Source: JADLBR01 sp020847615
Lineage (GTDB): Bacteria; Verrucomicrobiota; Verrucomicrobiia; JADLBR01
Reading direction: 5' to 3'
Assembly: GCA_026646655.1 (NCBI GenBank)
Contig: JAPKHT010000009.1
Span: 1-64,000, forward strand
Length of the DNA stretch: 64,000 bases
How positions within the stretch are numbered: position 1 is the first letter of the stretch; every line of letters starts with the position of its first letter. The notes beneath the pieces were generated by a model. It worked only from the letters and a program-made list of their open reading frames with translations. It made no database searches and had not been told where the DNA came from. A program made the translations under genes and the position numbers. Of the stretch, positions 7,742-17,052 are shown piece after piece.

Positions 7742-10018
7742 TCACCTGTTGGGAGATCTCGTTGAATCGACCCGCTCCGGGCGCCGCAGGGCATCGCGGG
7801 TGGCCTTCTTCAACGCGAGCAGCAGGCGATAGAACTCGTCCGGGATGAGCCCATTCTCCGTCGGCGGCACGTCCCACGTGATGACGCCATCGCGATCATT
7901 GACGTACCTCGTGTAGGCCAGGAGCATGTCTTCGCCGAAGCGCGGATTGCCGCGGCCCCAGTAGTCGCCCAGGAAGGTGAGGAGATGGTACTGCGCGCCG
8001 TCGACTATTCCGCCGACCGGCTTGGCCCAATGGCCCGCATTCACCGCGACCGGAAACGCGTCGGCGACCTCGCCGGCGGTGTAGTCCTCGCAGGGCGCGT
8101 GCTTGACGACCGGGACCTTGACGCCCGGGTTGAAGCAGACGATCGCATCGCGGTTTCCGGCCCTCATGGCATCGGCGAAGCTCCCGAAGTTTGGCGGGTC
8201 CTTGTGGCGGTACATGGCGTCCGCGTTGTAGGCGCCGTCGATCCACCAGCCGGACACGTCCTTGCCCCATCGCGTGGACCACTCGCGGATCACCGCCTCC
8301 CAGCTGCGCTGAAAATCGGTCAGCCGCTCATCGACGCCGGGCTGCGGCGTGAAACTGTCGGGCCTGAAGCCCGCCCGTTTGGGGTCCCACGGCGGGGTGC
8401 AGCGCAATCGTTCGATCGCCTGCCGGTCGTGCGCCGGCGCCATCGAGGTGAAATATACGAGCGTCGGGATCCCGCGCGCCTTGAGAGCCGCCGCAATGTC
8501 GGCGACCAGGTCGCGCCGCGAGCAGCGGCTCGGCGCGTGCCCCACGAGCCGGTCGTAGGTCGCGTTGGGCGACAGGTAGAAGCCGCTGTTCTGGCCAAGC
8601 GTGATGCAAAAATATCCGGCGCGCACGGCCTCCAGCTGTCGGGCCAACCCTTCCACATCGAAGGCATCGATCCGCCGGTTCCATTGCTCCGAGTCCATGC
8701 CGGACGTCTCCTTGGATGACGCGGGCGAGGCCAGATAGTGGAAGAAGACGCCCCACTTCGCGTCCCGGAACCAGGCCGCCCTGTGGGCCGGAGGCGGTTG
8801 GACCTCGGCTGGTCGGTCGGGCTGGAGGGCGGCGATGTCTCGACCGTTCAGCAGCCAGCTCAGGTTGAACGAGACCACCTGCACGGCCTCGTAGCAGTCG
8901 CTCGGCCCACCCTCGAAGATCAGGAAGATCTTTCCCTGGCTGGGGGTTCCCGTCCGTCCGACGCCGAGGTTGGAATAGGCGCTGGGGCCTTCGTAGACCA
9001 GGCGCTTGACCGGCCAGGTGCGCCCGCCGTCGAGGCTGGCCCAGACGGTGATTTTCTCGCGTCCCTTGCTGGTGGAGGCGCCGACCTTCGACGGCATTTC
9101 ACCCGCGTCGGTGTCGAGGTTGCTGTAGAGGAGAATGTCGCGGCCACCGACGGGAAGGCGGAGCATGCCGCCCATGCATCCGTAGGAAGTGCCGCGGGCG
9201 CCATCGGGCAGGTCGGGGCTCTCGGAGGGATGGATCCACAGGTCGCCGCCGTCGTGGCTCCAGGCGAAATATCGGTTGCTCCGGCTCATGTGCTCGCGCG
9301 AATTGTAGAGGATGCTGCCGTCGGACAGCTCGGCCAGGGTCGCCTCGCCGGTGCCCAACACGGGGAACGGCTTGCTCGTTTGCCACGTCGCGCCGCCATC
9401 GTCGCTGTAGACCGCGGTGCTGTAGTGATAGGGGCGCCACGCCACGTCATTTGAGTTCTTCGGCCCCGTGATCCGGGCCGGCATGAGCAACCGCCCCTTG
9501 CGTTCCCCGAACGCGAGCGTGATGCCACACTGCATCGCCTCCACGCCCCCGGCGCCCGGGATCAACCCGAATCCATCGGGGCGCACCTGCACGCCCTCGC
9601 GCACCCAGCTCGCGCCGTGATCGCGGCTCCGGAAGAGCCAGCCCGCGCCCGGGTTGACGTAGAGGATGTCGCCGCCCGTCTCGTCCACGATGCCGTTCCC
9701 CCCCTTGGCATCCGGGGCGATCTCGATGTCGGGATCCCACGTCTTTCCCCCGTCGCGGCTGCGCCGACACTTGCCTCCGCCGGGGGACTGGAACGCCACC
9801 ACCGTGCCGTCCCTCGCCGTCAGGATCCCGCCCCACCCGCCGCGGCCCTTCCACAACTGCTGCATGGGCACGAGAACGGGTTCTCCCAAGAACTCTTCCA
9901 AGCGGGAGGCCACGGCGTGGCCGCCGTCCAAGGGCGGGCCTTGCGGTTCGGTGGCTCCCGGCGCGGCAACGGCCGAGAGCCACAGGACGGTGAGGGATGG
10001 CACAATCGAGTCTTTCAT
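7742..10018 (-). CDS. Secreted sialidase-like (BNR) / alpha-L-fucosidase-like (GH29) fusion
   Basis: A 758-residue exported protein with a signal peptide at residues 1-22. The first half (about 30-400) is a six-bladed BNR/sialidase-type propeller with recurring Asp-boxes: S-R-D-G-G-K-T-W, S-R-D-H-G-A-S-W, S-D-D-G-G-A-T-W, S-H-D-G-G-D-L-W and S-L-D-G-G-R-T-W. The second half (about 420-745) resembles the GH29 barrel: W-F-R-D-A-K-W-G-V-F-F-H-Y at its start and G-W-W-I-D-G-A-Y near the expected nucleophile Asp. Together they suggest removal of acidic and fucosyl side chains, but the propeller need not be a true sialidase. A TATAGA box on the minus strand (10035-10030) ends 11 bases before the ATG, so the mRNA leader would be very short; no Shine-Dalgarno is seen. 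Confidence 0.82.
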   Translation of the reverse strand: MKDSIVPSLTVLWLSAVAAPGATEPQGPPLDGGHAVASRLEEFLGEPVLVPMQQLWKGRGGWGGILTARDGTVVAFQSPGGGKCRRSRDGGKTWDPDIEIAPDAKGGNGIVDETGGDILYVNPGAGWLFRSRDHGASWVREGVQVRPDGFGLIPGAGGVEAMQCGITLAFGERKGRLLMPARITGPKNSNDVAWRPYHYSTAVYSDDGGATWQTSKPFPVLGTGEATLAELSDGSILYNSREHMSRSNRYFAWSHDGGDLWIHPSESPDLPDGARGTSYGCMGGMLRLPVGGRDILLYSNLDTDAGEMPSKVGASTSKGREKITVWASLDGGRTWPVKRLVYEGPSAYSNLGVGRTGTPSQGKIFLIFEGGPSDCYEAVQVVSFNLSWLLNGRDIAALQPDRPAEVQPPPAHRAAWFRDAKWGVFFHYLASPASSKETSGMDSEQWNRRIDAFDVEGLARQLEAVRAGYFCITLGQNSGFYLSPNATYDRLVGHAPSRCSRRDLVADIAAALKARGIPTLVYFTSMAPAHDRQAIERLRCTPPWDPKRAGFRPDSFTPQPGVDERLTDFQRSWEAVIREWSTRWGKDVSGWWIDGAYNADAMYRHKDPPNFGSFADAMRAGNRDAIVCFNPGVKVPVVKHAPCEDYTAGEVADAFPVAVNAGHWAKPVGGIVDGAQYHLLTFLGDYWGRGNPRFGEDMLLAYTRYVNDRDGVITWDVPPTENGLIPDEFYRLLLALKKATRDALRRPERVDSTRSPNR

Positions 10019-10094
10019 AGGGTGCCCAATCTATACGCAAAAACCGCGCGCGATGGAACCGCCGCTGTTGCTTGTGGGGCGCCCATCCCCCGGT

Positions 10095-10117
10095 GCCGTC
10101 TCACAGAGACGGCCTAC
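10095..10117 (-). repeat. GTAG-foot hairpin (REP-like)
   Basis: Read on the minus strand, GTAG (10117-10114) is followed directly by a perfect 8-base-pair hairpin, GCCGTCTC-TGT-GAGACGGC (10113-10095). The GTAG foot plus hairpin matches the layout of the paired elements described elsewhere in this window, although the stem sequence differs. It lies between the end of the Bat operon and the start of the sialidase-like gene, so it could also help end Bat transcription. Confidence 0.55.
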
Positions 10118-10139
10118 AATATCGCCGCGACCGCCCACG

Positions 10140-10162
10140 CCGCCGCCTGACACAGGCGGCGG
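10140..10162 (-). terminator. Strong GC hairpin at the 3' end of the Bat operon
   Basis: CCGCCGCCTG-ACA-CAGGCGGCGG is a perfect 10-base-pair stem with a 3-base loop, 41 bases beyond the last stop codon of the Bat operon. No T-run follows on the minus strand, so it is not a classical intrinsic terminator. It may protect the 3' end or be a second REP-like unit, since its TGT loop (minus strand) matches the adjacent hairpin at 10095. Confidence 0.45.
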
Positions 10163-10202
10163 ACTGTCGCTGGCGACGCTCGATTCTATCCGGGACGCGG
10201 GC

Positions 10203-12680
10203 TCACTCGACCTTCATGCAGTCCGATTCGCGCAGCCAGCCCTCCGAGGCATCGGGCAACCGGGCGCGCACCCAACCCTGGCGGGTCTCCAGCCACGAGA
10301 ACTCGGTGGCCTCGTGCAGCGGTTGCTGGAAGGCGGGATCGTACGCGTAACCCGGACCCAGCCGCGCGACACTGTTCTGGACAACCACGCCCTCGGCGGG
10401 CCGAAAGCCGGATTGGACCAACGAGAGCAGCGGCACGAGTACAGCGGCCCCCAGCGCGGCCCAGATGGTGCGCCGGATGCGCCACCCCGCCAGTTGCGCG
10501 CCCAGCAAGAAAGTCCAGGCGATCAGGTAGGCCACCACAAACAGACCGGCGCGCAGCACGGCCGACCCAGAGCAAAATTGCAACCAGAAGGACGCGGCCC
10601 TCCCGGGGGCAGTGGCGGGCGCCGGGAAGGCGTCGGCGCGGTTGGCGCGCAGAAAGGCGATGCTCTCGCGCAGTTGGCGGTCGAAGGGCCAGCGCCGTTC
10701 CGCCGCGCGGTAGCTGACCAGCGCCCGCCCGCTCTCGCCCGCAAAGAACCAGCTGTTGCCCGCGTTCAGGAGGCGCCCCGCGGACTCAAAGCGGAGGGCC
10801 GCCTCTACGAAAAGCGCCTGCGCCTCGTCGGGCCGCTCCCCGCGCATCTCGATGGCGCGGGCGAAGAGCGCGTCGGGCGTCTCCTCCGCGGCGGCGCGTC
10901 CGGGGGCCGGCGCCAGCAGCCCAGTCGCCAGGAACAGGAGCGGGAGGGTGGCCCGCTGGAGCCGACGCACCAGATCGCGGATCGAGCGGGACGACGGCGC
11001 CGGGCGCTTCCCGTACTCCGCGGCATCTCTTTCCTCAAAGCGGCGCCGGGTCTCTTCGATGAGCCCCGGTTCCACCCGCCTGGCCCGCAGCGCCTCGGCG
11101 GCCGTCTCCGCGGTCAACGCCTCGGCGCAGAGTCCCAGCCGGTCCGCGAGATAATGCCTCCAGGCCACTTCCTCGTCGCTTCTCGCCGCCTGGCGGAACC
11201 GCCGCCACGCTCCCGTGGCCCGCGCATAGACCGGATCCCGGCGGCAGCGCTCCCACCGGCGCGCCAGGGGGCGCAGCGCGAGCCAGAGCAACGGCGGCAA
11301 AGGCACGATCGCCCACCAGTGACGTCCAAGAAACTCCAACAAGCTGAGGATTGCCATCATCGTCTGCGCGCCGGGTCGGTTCTGTCGGACGCCATCCAAC
11401 GGGATCGGCGGCTCGGAGTCCAGCCGGGGCGCGACGGCCTGCGCGCCAAGGCCGGGGTCCGGCTTGACCACGACCGGGATGGGCGCGCTCCGCATCGTCT
11501 GGTACTCGCCGGCGAGGGGATTGAACTTCTGGATCACGATGGCCGGGATGCGCGCGATTCCGGGGCGCAACGGGCGCAGTGCGTGGGTGAACGACCGGGT
11601 GCTGTCCGTGATCGTTTCCCGTATGGGTTCCGCCGAGATCCGGAACTCGGGTCGCAGGCTATCGAACGCGGCCGCCGGCAAGCCGGTGATATGCCGCGCG
11701 AAATCCATGCCCTCCAGATGCACGGTGAACAGCGCGGGCTGGCCCACCACGAGGTTGGTGGGCGCAACGGACGCGCGCAACTCGCACGGCCCGACAATGT
11801 CGGCGAAGTCGGCGCGGCGCCCGGCTTCCCCAAGCGCCCTGACGGCGATCTCGGGGACGGGCGCGGTCAGATAGACCCGCTCGTGGGACTCGCCCTCATC
11901 GGGCGCCACGAAGAACTGGTTATAGAAGTGTTCCGGGGGCTCGTCGGTCGGCGCCTCTCCCTCCAGCAGAGCGCACGCGAGCCGCGCGCGGTGCGCGCGC
12001 AACACGCACGCTTCGCCCGGCACCAGCCTGTAGCTAAACGCGAGGAACCGACGCCCATCGGGCGCGATGCCCTTCCGCGCGACCACGCGCTGGTTGTTCA
12101 CGGGCAACCCAATCCGTCCCCCGCCCGGCCCGGGCGGATCGAGCGGGAAGATGCGGCACCGGGCATCCGCGAGAATCGGTATCTCGAAGAGGAGCTGTTT
12201 GCATCGGGCAAACGGCACGGCGCTGGTCCATGTCACCGTGACGGTGGCGGGTTGACCCACCCGCAACGCCGTCGGCTCGACGGTGACCTCCAGGCCCATC
12301 TCCGCCGCGGGGCGTGGCGCCCTGACCCGCAACCGCAACGGGGACGTGGATGCCGACTCGCCCCCCGCCCGCACCGCGAAGGGCGGCAGCGTGAGGACGC
12401 CATCGCGCTCGGCGATCAGCGCAATCTGGAAGGCGTGCTTCCGCCTGGCCGGGTCGGGGGGCATGCGGCGCATGGAGACCACGGAAAGGCCGGGCACGGC
12501 CGGCAAGTCTGGCGTCTCGGGTGGGGCGTCGCTTTCGACTTCGAGCCGGAGCGCAAAGGGCTCGTGGATGAATCGGGTGGCGGCATCCGGGGCAAGATGA
12601 ACGGCGATTTCCGCGCGCGCGGTGGGCACCGATAGGAGCAGGGCCACGACCCGCAGCGGGATGGCGCGACCCGCATTCAC
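10203..12680 (-). CDS. BatD/BatE-like fusion: beta-domain membrane protein with TPR and SH3-like tail
   Basis: An 825-residue membrane protein. It has a signal peptide (about 1-23), then a long periplasmic BatD-type beta-sandwich region (about 25-440; repeated 'V-G-Q-P-A' strands). A first TM pair follows (W-W-A-I-V-P-L-P-P-L-L-W-L-A-L, about 465), then a helical part, a second hydrophobic segment and TPR-like helices (A-L-F-V-E-A-A-L-R-F, Y-R-A-A-E-R-R-W-P). Two further TM helices precede an SH3-like C terminus ending W-L-R-E-S-D. In Bacteroidetes, BatD and BatE are separate proteins of the aerotolerance operon, so this looks like a fusion. The start is a GTG overlapping the upstream stop as GTGA. 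It is the last gene of the MoxR-Bat operon. Confidence 0.75.
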   Translation of the reverse strand: MNAGRAIPLRVVALLLSVPTARAEIAVHLAPDAATRFIHEPFALRLEVESDAPPETPDLPAVPGLSVVSMRRMPPDPARRKHAFQIALIAERDGVLTLPPFAVRAGGESASTSPLRLRVRAPRPAAEMGLEVTVEPTALRVGQPATVTVTWTSAVPFARCKQLLFEIPILADARCRIFPLDPPGPGGGRIGLPVNNQRVVARKGIAPDGRRFLAFSYRLVPGEACVLRAHRARLACALLEGEAPTDEPPEHFYNQFFVAPDEGESHERVYLTAPVPEIAVRALGEAGRRADFADIVGPCELRASVAPTNLVVGQPALFTVHLEGMDFARHITGLPAAAFDSLRPEFRISAEPIRETITDSTRSFTHALRPLRPGIARIPAIVIQKFNPLAGEYQTMRSAPIPVVVKPDPGLGAQAVAPRLDSEPPIPLDGVRQNRPGAQTMMAILSLLEFLGRHWWAIVPLPPLLWLALRPLARRWERCRRDPVYARATGAWRRFRQAARSDEEVAWRHYLADRLGLCAEALTAETAAEALRARRVEPGLIEETRRRFEERDAAEYGKRPAPSSRSIRDLVRRLQRATLPLLFLATGLLAPAPGRAAAEETPDALFARAIEMRGERPDEAQALFVEAALRFESAGRLLNAGNSWFFAGESGRALVSYRAAERRWPFDRQLRESIAFLRANRADAFPAPATAPGRAASFWLQFCSGSAVLRAGLFVVAYLIAWTFLLGAQLAGWRIRRTIWAALGAAVLVPLLSLVQSGFRPAEGVVVQNSVARLGPGYAYDPAFQQPLHEATEFSWLETRQGWVRARLPDASEGWLRESDCMKVE

Positions 12681-14734
12681 CAGTTCTTCTCCACCCTGGC
12701 GCCCGCGCGGGCCGCCTTCTGCCTGGCGCGTTTCTGCTGGTTGGCCGCCTCTTCGGCCATGACCTCCGCGGACGTCAGATTCGGGATTGGCAGCGACCGC
12801 AGCTCCAGCGCGGCCCTGAAGTCACCGGCCGACACGGGCTTGGGCGCTACGGCCGCGCCTTCGAAATCGGTTCCATCCATGTCCTCGTCGTAGCCGCTGT
12901 CGCCCATGGGGGGCATGGCGCTGTTGTCCTTTTTTTCGGACGGCGGTTGCTGGCCGCGGAGCACCTCGGCCGCCTGCTGCATCCGCCCGGCCGCGACATG
13001 GAGCGCGGAGTTCGCCTGTGGCCACCGGATGGATTCGGGGGCCAGGCTGGCCAGTGCTTGGCCCTGCGCGGCCACGGCCTCCGACAACAAATCCGCGGCG
13101 GGATCCAGTTCTGTGGCGTGGGGTCTGCCGGAGTCGCCGTAGGCGCGCGCGAGCAACTCGCGGAGCGTCTTCTGCTGCGACGCGACCTCCTCCAAAAGCC
13201 CGGCGGTTCCTTCTTGCACATGCCGTTGCTCCTTGGCGGTGGCCGAGGCCAGGCGGCGGTCGCTGTTGCGCCGGCCCACATCCGTGTCTTGATACTCGAT
13301 CTCGTTAACGCTGGCGCCGCTCTCGCTCAGGTCTGCGCTGGGCGGGGCGACGCGGTGCCCGAGCCATCGCGCGCTCTGCTGGGCGAGCCGGGCCTGGCGC
13401 ACGGCGAGGCCCTCGAGTTGCCCGATGATCTCGCCTAGTTGAGCGCCCCGTTTCCCCTCGGCCACGCGGTGCTTCTCGATCTCGGCGTCCAACTCCTCCA
13501 GTTGTCGGGTGATGGCCGTGATCTGGCGGGCGGCCCCTGCGTCGCCGGGCCGCAACAGCGCGGCGCGCAGGAATTGCTCGCGCGCGTCGAGCAGCAGCGA
13601 CCGGGCGCCCGGGGGATCGATGGCCGTCTGCTCCCGCGCGAATTGGAGCAACTCGCCGCCCCGCTTGAACTTCTCTTGGTGGAGAACCTCGGCGGCGTCC
13701 TCCGCCTGTCGCGCGCAACCGTGCAACAACAGGGCGAGCGCGGCCCACCGACGAATCCCCGAAAGCGCCGGCGACGACGATGCGATCCACAGCCCCACCG
13801 CCAATCCCAGAAGATACGGGTACCCCTCCGAGTAACGCACGTGCCGCACCTCTCCCACAATGGCGTCCCCGGACGCCCCGGAGATCATCTGACGATAGAG
13901 CGGCACCAGATCGAAGGGACGGGTCCGGGCGGGATAATAGGTCACGCCCGAACACGCTTCGGCCAATCCCGCGAGGGTCCCTTCCTGGAGGCGCGAGACC
14001 ACTTCGGCACCCCCGTGCCACATCCACTGATTCGTGCCCGACTGGTCCGGCACGCGCGCGCCTTGCGCGGGATCGCCCAATCCGATGATCAGGGTGCGCG
14101 CACCCGATTTCTTCAGGATCCCGGCGGCCGCGCTCATGTCGCTCAGGTGATCCTCGCCGTCGGTGAAAACGACGATATCCCGCCCACCGCCCGACGCGTC
14201 GCTCAACACGGTGCCCACGGCCTTCTCGAATGCCGCCTGCAACGAGGTGCTGCCCACATCCATGTCCGACGGGTCGGCGCGCTCCAGCATGTACCGCACA
14301 AACCCGTGGTCCGACGTCAGCGGGACGCGGACCGATGCCGATCCCGCGAACGTGATCAGCGCGATCCGCTGCCCGGCCCATGACGGCAGCGCCTCGTGGA
14401 TGGCGATCCGGGCGGCCTCCAGCCGGCTCGGAAAGACGTCGGTCGCCAACATGCTCCGCGAGACGTCCAGGGCGATGACGACATCGCGCCCCCTCCGTCC
14501 CGTCTCGTGGGGACGCGGATCCCACTGTGGCCGGGCGAGCGCAAACACGGTGCAGGCCAGCGCCGTCAGGGCCAGCCAATCGCGGCCCCCCAACCCGAAC
14601 CGCACGATTCCGGGGACGTCCCCCTTCAGCTGGCAGGCCGCCTGGAACTGTAGCCGGCGCGCGCGCGCCATGAGCCATCCGGCCACGGCGACCGCCGGCA
14701 GCAAGAGCAACATCCACGGCGAGCCAAGGATCAC
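12677..14734 (-). CDS. BatB-like VWA membrane protein with C-terminal helical BatC-like region
   Basis: A 685-residue protein starting at a GTG that overlaps the BatA stop as GTGA, with GGAGGAGG 7 bases upstream. Residues 1-325 are BatB-like: two N-terminal TM helices, a von Willebrand A domain with MIDAS D-V-S-R-S (Asp90, Ser92, Ser94), T-D-G-E-D at about 191, and a TM at about 305-345. Inside the last TM is a lipobox-like L-L-H-G-C-A (Cys340). After it comes a cytosolic or periplasmic stretch rich in Ala, Gln and Glu helices (346-685), where TPR-bearing BatC would normally be a separate gene. The break at Cys340 suggests that an ancestral lipoprotein gene was fused in frame. VWA-Bat proteins are thought to act with MoxR as a metal-dependent chaperone system. 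Confidence 0.78.
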   Translation of the reverse strand: MILGSPWMLLLLPAVAVAGWLMARARRLQFQAACQLKGDVPGIVRFGLGGRDWLALTALACTVFALARPQWDPRPHETGRRGRDVVIALDVSRSMLATDVFPSRLEAARIAIHEALPSWAGQRIALITFAGSASVRVPLTSDHGFVRYMLERADPSDMDVGSTSLQAAFEKAVGTVLSDASGGGRDIVVFTDGEDHLSDMSAAAGILKKSGARTLIIGLGDPAQGARVPDQSGTNQWMWHGGAEVVSRLQEGTLAGLAEACSGVTYYPARTRPFDLVPLYRQMISGASGDAIVGEVRHVRYSEGYPYLLGLAVGLWIASSSPALSGIRRWAALALLLHGCARQAEDAAEVLHQEKFKRGGELLQFAREQTAIDPPGARSLLLDAREQFLRAALLRPGDAGAARQITAITRQLEELDAEIEKHRVAEGKRGAQLGEIIGQLEGLAVRQARLAQQSARWLGHRVAPPSADLSESGASVNEIEYQDTDVGRRNSDRRLASATAKEQRHVQEGTAGLLEEVASQQKTLRELLARAYGDSGRPHATELDPAADLLSEAVAAQGQALASLAPESIRWPQANSALHVAAGRMQQAAEVLRGQQPPSEKKDNSAMPPMGDSGYDEDMDGTDFEGAAVAPKPVSAGDFRAALELRSLPIPNLTSAEVMAEEAANQQKRARQKAARAGARVEKNW

Positions 14735-15771
14735 CGGTGGACCTCCTCCGCGACCCGCAGCCACGTGCAGCGCAGCACTCGCTCCGCCAGCAGCGACAGC
14801 AGCCCCGCCAGAGCGAGATACTGGTATAGCGGTCTGATCTCGGTGCGGTACTCGATCGCGCTCTTGATCTCGCTCGTCTCCAGCCGATCGATCCCGGCAT
14901 AGACCTCCTGCAGCTGGGTCGCGTTGCCCACCTTCCAGTACGCGCCCCCGGTCTCGTCGGCCAACCGGCGCAACAGCTTCTCGGCATCGGTCAGCCCGTC
15001 GTCGTCCGACCCCTGTGCGGCGCCGGAAGCCTGGGCCCCGTCGTCCTTCATGCTGATCGCATAGACGCGGATGCCCCACTTCTTCGCGAGCCCGGCCGCC
15101 TCCTCCGGCAGGTGGAGGCCACAGTTGTTCTCGCCGTCGGTGAGCAGCACGACCACCTTGCTGCGGATCGCCGCGCGGGGCTCGTCCTTCCGGCCTCCAG
15201 CAGCAGCCTGCCACTGGCCCATCTGATCGAGCCGGGCGCAGGCGAGGGCGAGGGCGTCGCCGTAACCGGTGCCATCCTCGTTGGGAAGCTCTTGGACGGC
15301 CAGGCCGCGGACAATCTCGACCAGGGCATCGTGCCCATGCGTGAGCGGGCTGAGGGTGTCCGCGTACCTGGCGAACGCGACCAGGCCGATCAGGTCATCG
15401 GGCCGGTGGCGGATGAACTGCTCGACGACGCGCTTGGCCCCCTCCAGGCGCGACGTGCTCTCCCCGTCTCCCGACGAAAGGCCCTGATCCATGCTGCTCG
15501 AAGTATCGATGAGGAGCTGGATGGCGACCCCCTGCCGGGTCTCCTCCCCAATCCGTCGCTCGATCTGTGGCCCGGCGCAGGCCACGATCAGCAGCGCGAC
15601 GGCCGCCGCGCGCAACGGACCGACCCGGCGCAGCCAACGGAGCCTGCGCGAGGGCGGCACGTCCCGCCACACCGCCAGGCCCGGCACCGCGATCGCGGCA
15701 GGGTGCCGCTCGCGCCACGCGGCGAGCGCGAGCGGCAGCAGGAGCAGGACCCAGGGCAACGCAAACGTCAT
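14731..15771 (-). CDS. batA: BatA-like VWA-domain membrane protein
   Basis: A 346-residue protein. The ATG at 15771 overlaps the preceding stop as ATGA, and the product begins M-T-F-A-L-P-W-V-L-L-L-L, a normal BatA start; the longer open frame upstream lacks such features. TM helices lie at about 5-20, 53-67 and 317-335. The VWA domain carries a complete MIDAS: D-T-S-S-S (Asp89, Ser91, Ser93), a Thr in the G-T-G-Y-G-D-A loop and T-D-G-E-N. It works in the membrane with the neighbouring BatB-like protein and the MoxR ATPase. The call is solid at family level; the physiological role in this organism is unknown. Confidence 0.85.
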   Translation of the reverse strand: MTFALPWVLLLLPLALAAWRERHPAAIAVPGLAVWRDVPPSRRLRWLRRVGPLRAAAVALLIVACAGPQIERRIGEETRQGVAIQLLIDTSSSMDQGLSSGDGESTSRLEGAKRVVEQFIRHRPDDLIGLVAFARYADTLSPLTHGHDALVEIVRGLAVQELPNEDGTGYGDALALACARLDQMGQWQAAAGGRKDEPRAAIRSKVVVLLTDGENNCGLHLPEEAAGLAKKWGIRVYAISMKDDGAQASGAAQGSDDDGLTDAEKLLRRLADETGGAYWKVGNATQLQEVYAGIDRLETSEIKSAIEYRTEIRPLYQYLALAGLLSLLAERVLRCTWLRVAEEVHR

Positions 15772-16178
15772 GGGCCAATCTCGCCGACGCGAATGGTGAT
15801 CTCGGGGAAGAGCGATTTCCGTCCCGCCGTCTCGACGGAGATCGCGTTGACCTTGACGGTCCCCGGCTTGAGCGCCTGCCAAATGACCACCCGCCTATGG
15901 AGGATGGCGCCCTCCTTCGTCCTCTGCACCGGCGGCTTCTCGATCGCCCGCAGCACGAGCGACGGATGGGCGGGAATGTGCAGGCGGATGGGTGCCGCAG
16001 AGTCGGCCTCGATCGCCAGCTCGAGCCTCATCGGCTCACCCACCACGGCCTGAAACGCGCGGGGCTGGCAACTCAAGCGGATGTTCCCCTCCGCCATCGC
16101 GTCCGCCCCCCCCCACGACGCGAGGGCCGCAATGGCGCACGCGGCGGCTGCCCGCACGGGCCTACCCCCCCGTCTCAT
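15768..16178 (-). CDS. Small exported beta-domain protein of the Bat operon
   Basis: A 136-residue protein read from the ATG at 16178, which has AGGAGGA 6 bases upstream and overlaps the end of the DUF58 gene by 17 bases. A signal peptide (R-A-A-A-A-C-A-I-A-A-L-A-S-W) is followed by a single beta-sandwich-like region. It contains V-V-G-E-P-M-R-L-E-L-A-I-E, close in style to BatD repeats. Many PVC-type Bat operons have a short protein (often DUF4381) at this position, but this one lacks the TM of that family, so I leave it unnamed. It may be an extra periplasmic subunit of the MoxR/VWA complex. It ends with ATGA coupling to batA. Confidence 0.7.
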   Translation of the reverse strand: MRRGGRPVRAAAACAIAALASWGGADAMAEGNIRLSCQPRAFQAVVGEPMRLELAIEADSAAPIRLHIPAHPSLVLRAIEKPPVQRTKEGAILHRRVVIWQALKPGTVKVNAISVETAGRKSLFPEITIRVGEIGP

Positions 16179-17052
16179 CGGCTGTCCTCCTGAGGCGCCC
16201 TCGGAAGAACCGGGCCAATTCTTCCGCGCAGTCGCCGCGGGTGTCGAGTTCGAGAAGATCGGCGCGCACCGACCCGAACTCCTCGCGCAGCCGGGCTCGC
16301 CGGTTGCCAAACGTGTCCCTGCATGCGTCGCTCCCCGAGGGACCGAGGTCGGCGACCAGCGTCTCGCCGGTCTCCGAGTCGCGGACCGAGGCCAGCCCAC
16401 AGGGCGGTGGCTGGCGCTCGGCGGGGTGATTCACGGCGATGCCGACGAGGTCGTGGCGAAAGGCCAGCGCGCCAAGCTGCTCGCGATCGACGTCGAAGAG
16501 GAAATCCGACAGCAGCAGGACGAGCGCCCTGCGCCTCGCCATGTGCAGGATCGCGTCGAGGGCGGGCGCGGGATCGCTGCCGCGGCCGCGGGGCTCGACG
16601 GCCACGAGATCCGCCAGCAGGCGCAGCGCGTGCTGCCGGCCTTTCCGGGGCTGGAGGATCTGCTCCACCCGGTCCGACCAGAGAATCATCCCGACCCGGT
16701 CGTGGTTGCGGGTCGCGGAAAGCGTTATGAGCGCGGTCAACTCCTGCATCGCATCCCACTTCGAGCGGCAGGGCCCTGCGATCCGGCAGGAGGCGGAGGT
16801 GTCCACCGCCAGCCAGACGGCCAGCTCGCGCTCCTCGATGTAGCGCCTCAGGTGCGGGCGGCCCGTGCGGGCGGTCACGTTCCAGTCAATGCACCGCACC
16901 TCGTCGCCGGGGTGGTACGGGCAGATCTCGTCGAAATCCATCCCCCTGCCCTTGAACACGCTCCTGTACTCGCCGGCGAGCAGGTGCTCGACCGGATAGC
17001 GGGTGCGCAGCTGGAGCTGCCGCAGGCGCTGGTCAATGGCGTGCAGCGGCAT
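16162..17052 (-). CDS. DUF58 / VWA-like protein of the MoxR operon
   Basis: A 296-residue soluble protein with the DUF58 signature Y-H-P-G-D-E-V-R-C-I-D-W-N-V (about 46-59), followed by T-G-R-P-H-L-R-R-Y-I-E-E-R-E. A VWA-like fold follows, with D-T-S-A-S (about 84-88) as a MIDAS-type loop. DUF58 proteins nearly always sit next to MoxR AAA ATPases and Bat genes, and probably serve as the cytosolic adaptor. The gene overlaps moxR by 20 bases at its 5' end and the small exported gene by 17 bases at its 3' end, so the operon is translated as a tightly packed unit. Confidence 0.88.
   Translation of the reverse strand: MPLHAIDQRLRQLQLRTRYPVEHLLAGEYRSVFKGRGMDFDEICPYHPGDEVRCIDWNVTARTGRPHLRRYIEERELAVWLAVDTSASCRIAGPCRSKWDAMQELTALITLSATRNHDRVGMILWSDRVEQILQPRKGRQHALRLLADLVAVEPRGRGSDPAPALDAILHMARRRALVLLLSDFLFDVDREQLGALAFRHDLVGIAVNHPAERQPPPCGLASVRDSETGETLVADLGPSGSDACRDTFGNRRARLREEFGSVRADLLELDTRGDCAEELARFFRGRLRRTADETGG

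Noticed and set aside
7416..7877. N-terminal extension of the GH127/GH146 frame to 7877
   Set aside because: The extension overlaps the sialidase-like gene's end, is Arg/Gly-rich without signal peptide, and a good ribosome site with signal peptide exists at 7415.
9666..12635. 989-codon plus-strand open frame opposite the Bat operon end and the sialidase-like gene
   Set aside because: It lies antisense to two genes with clear domains, has no recognisable motif, and is Arg/Pro/Gly-rich as expected from GC-biased third codon positions read on the wrong strand.
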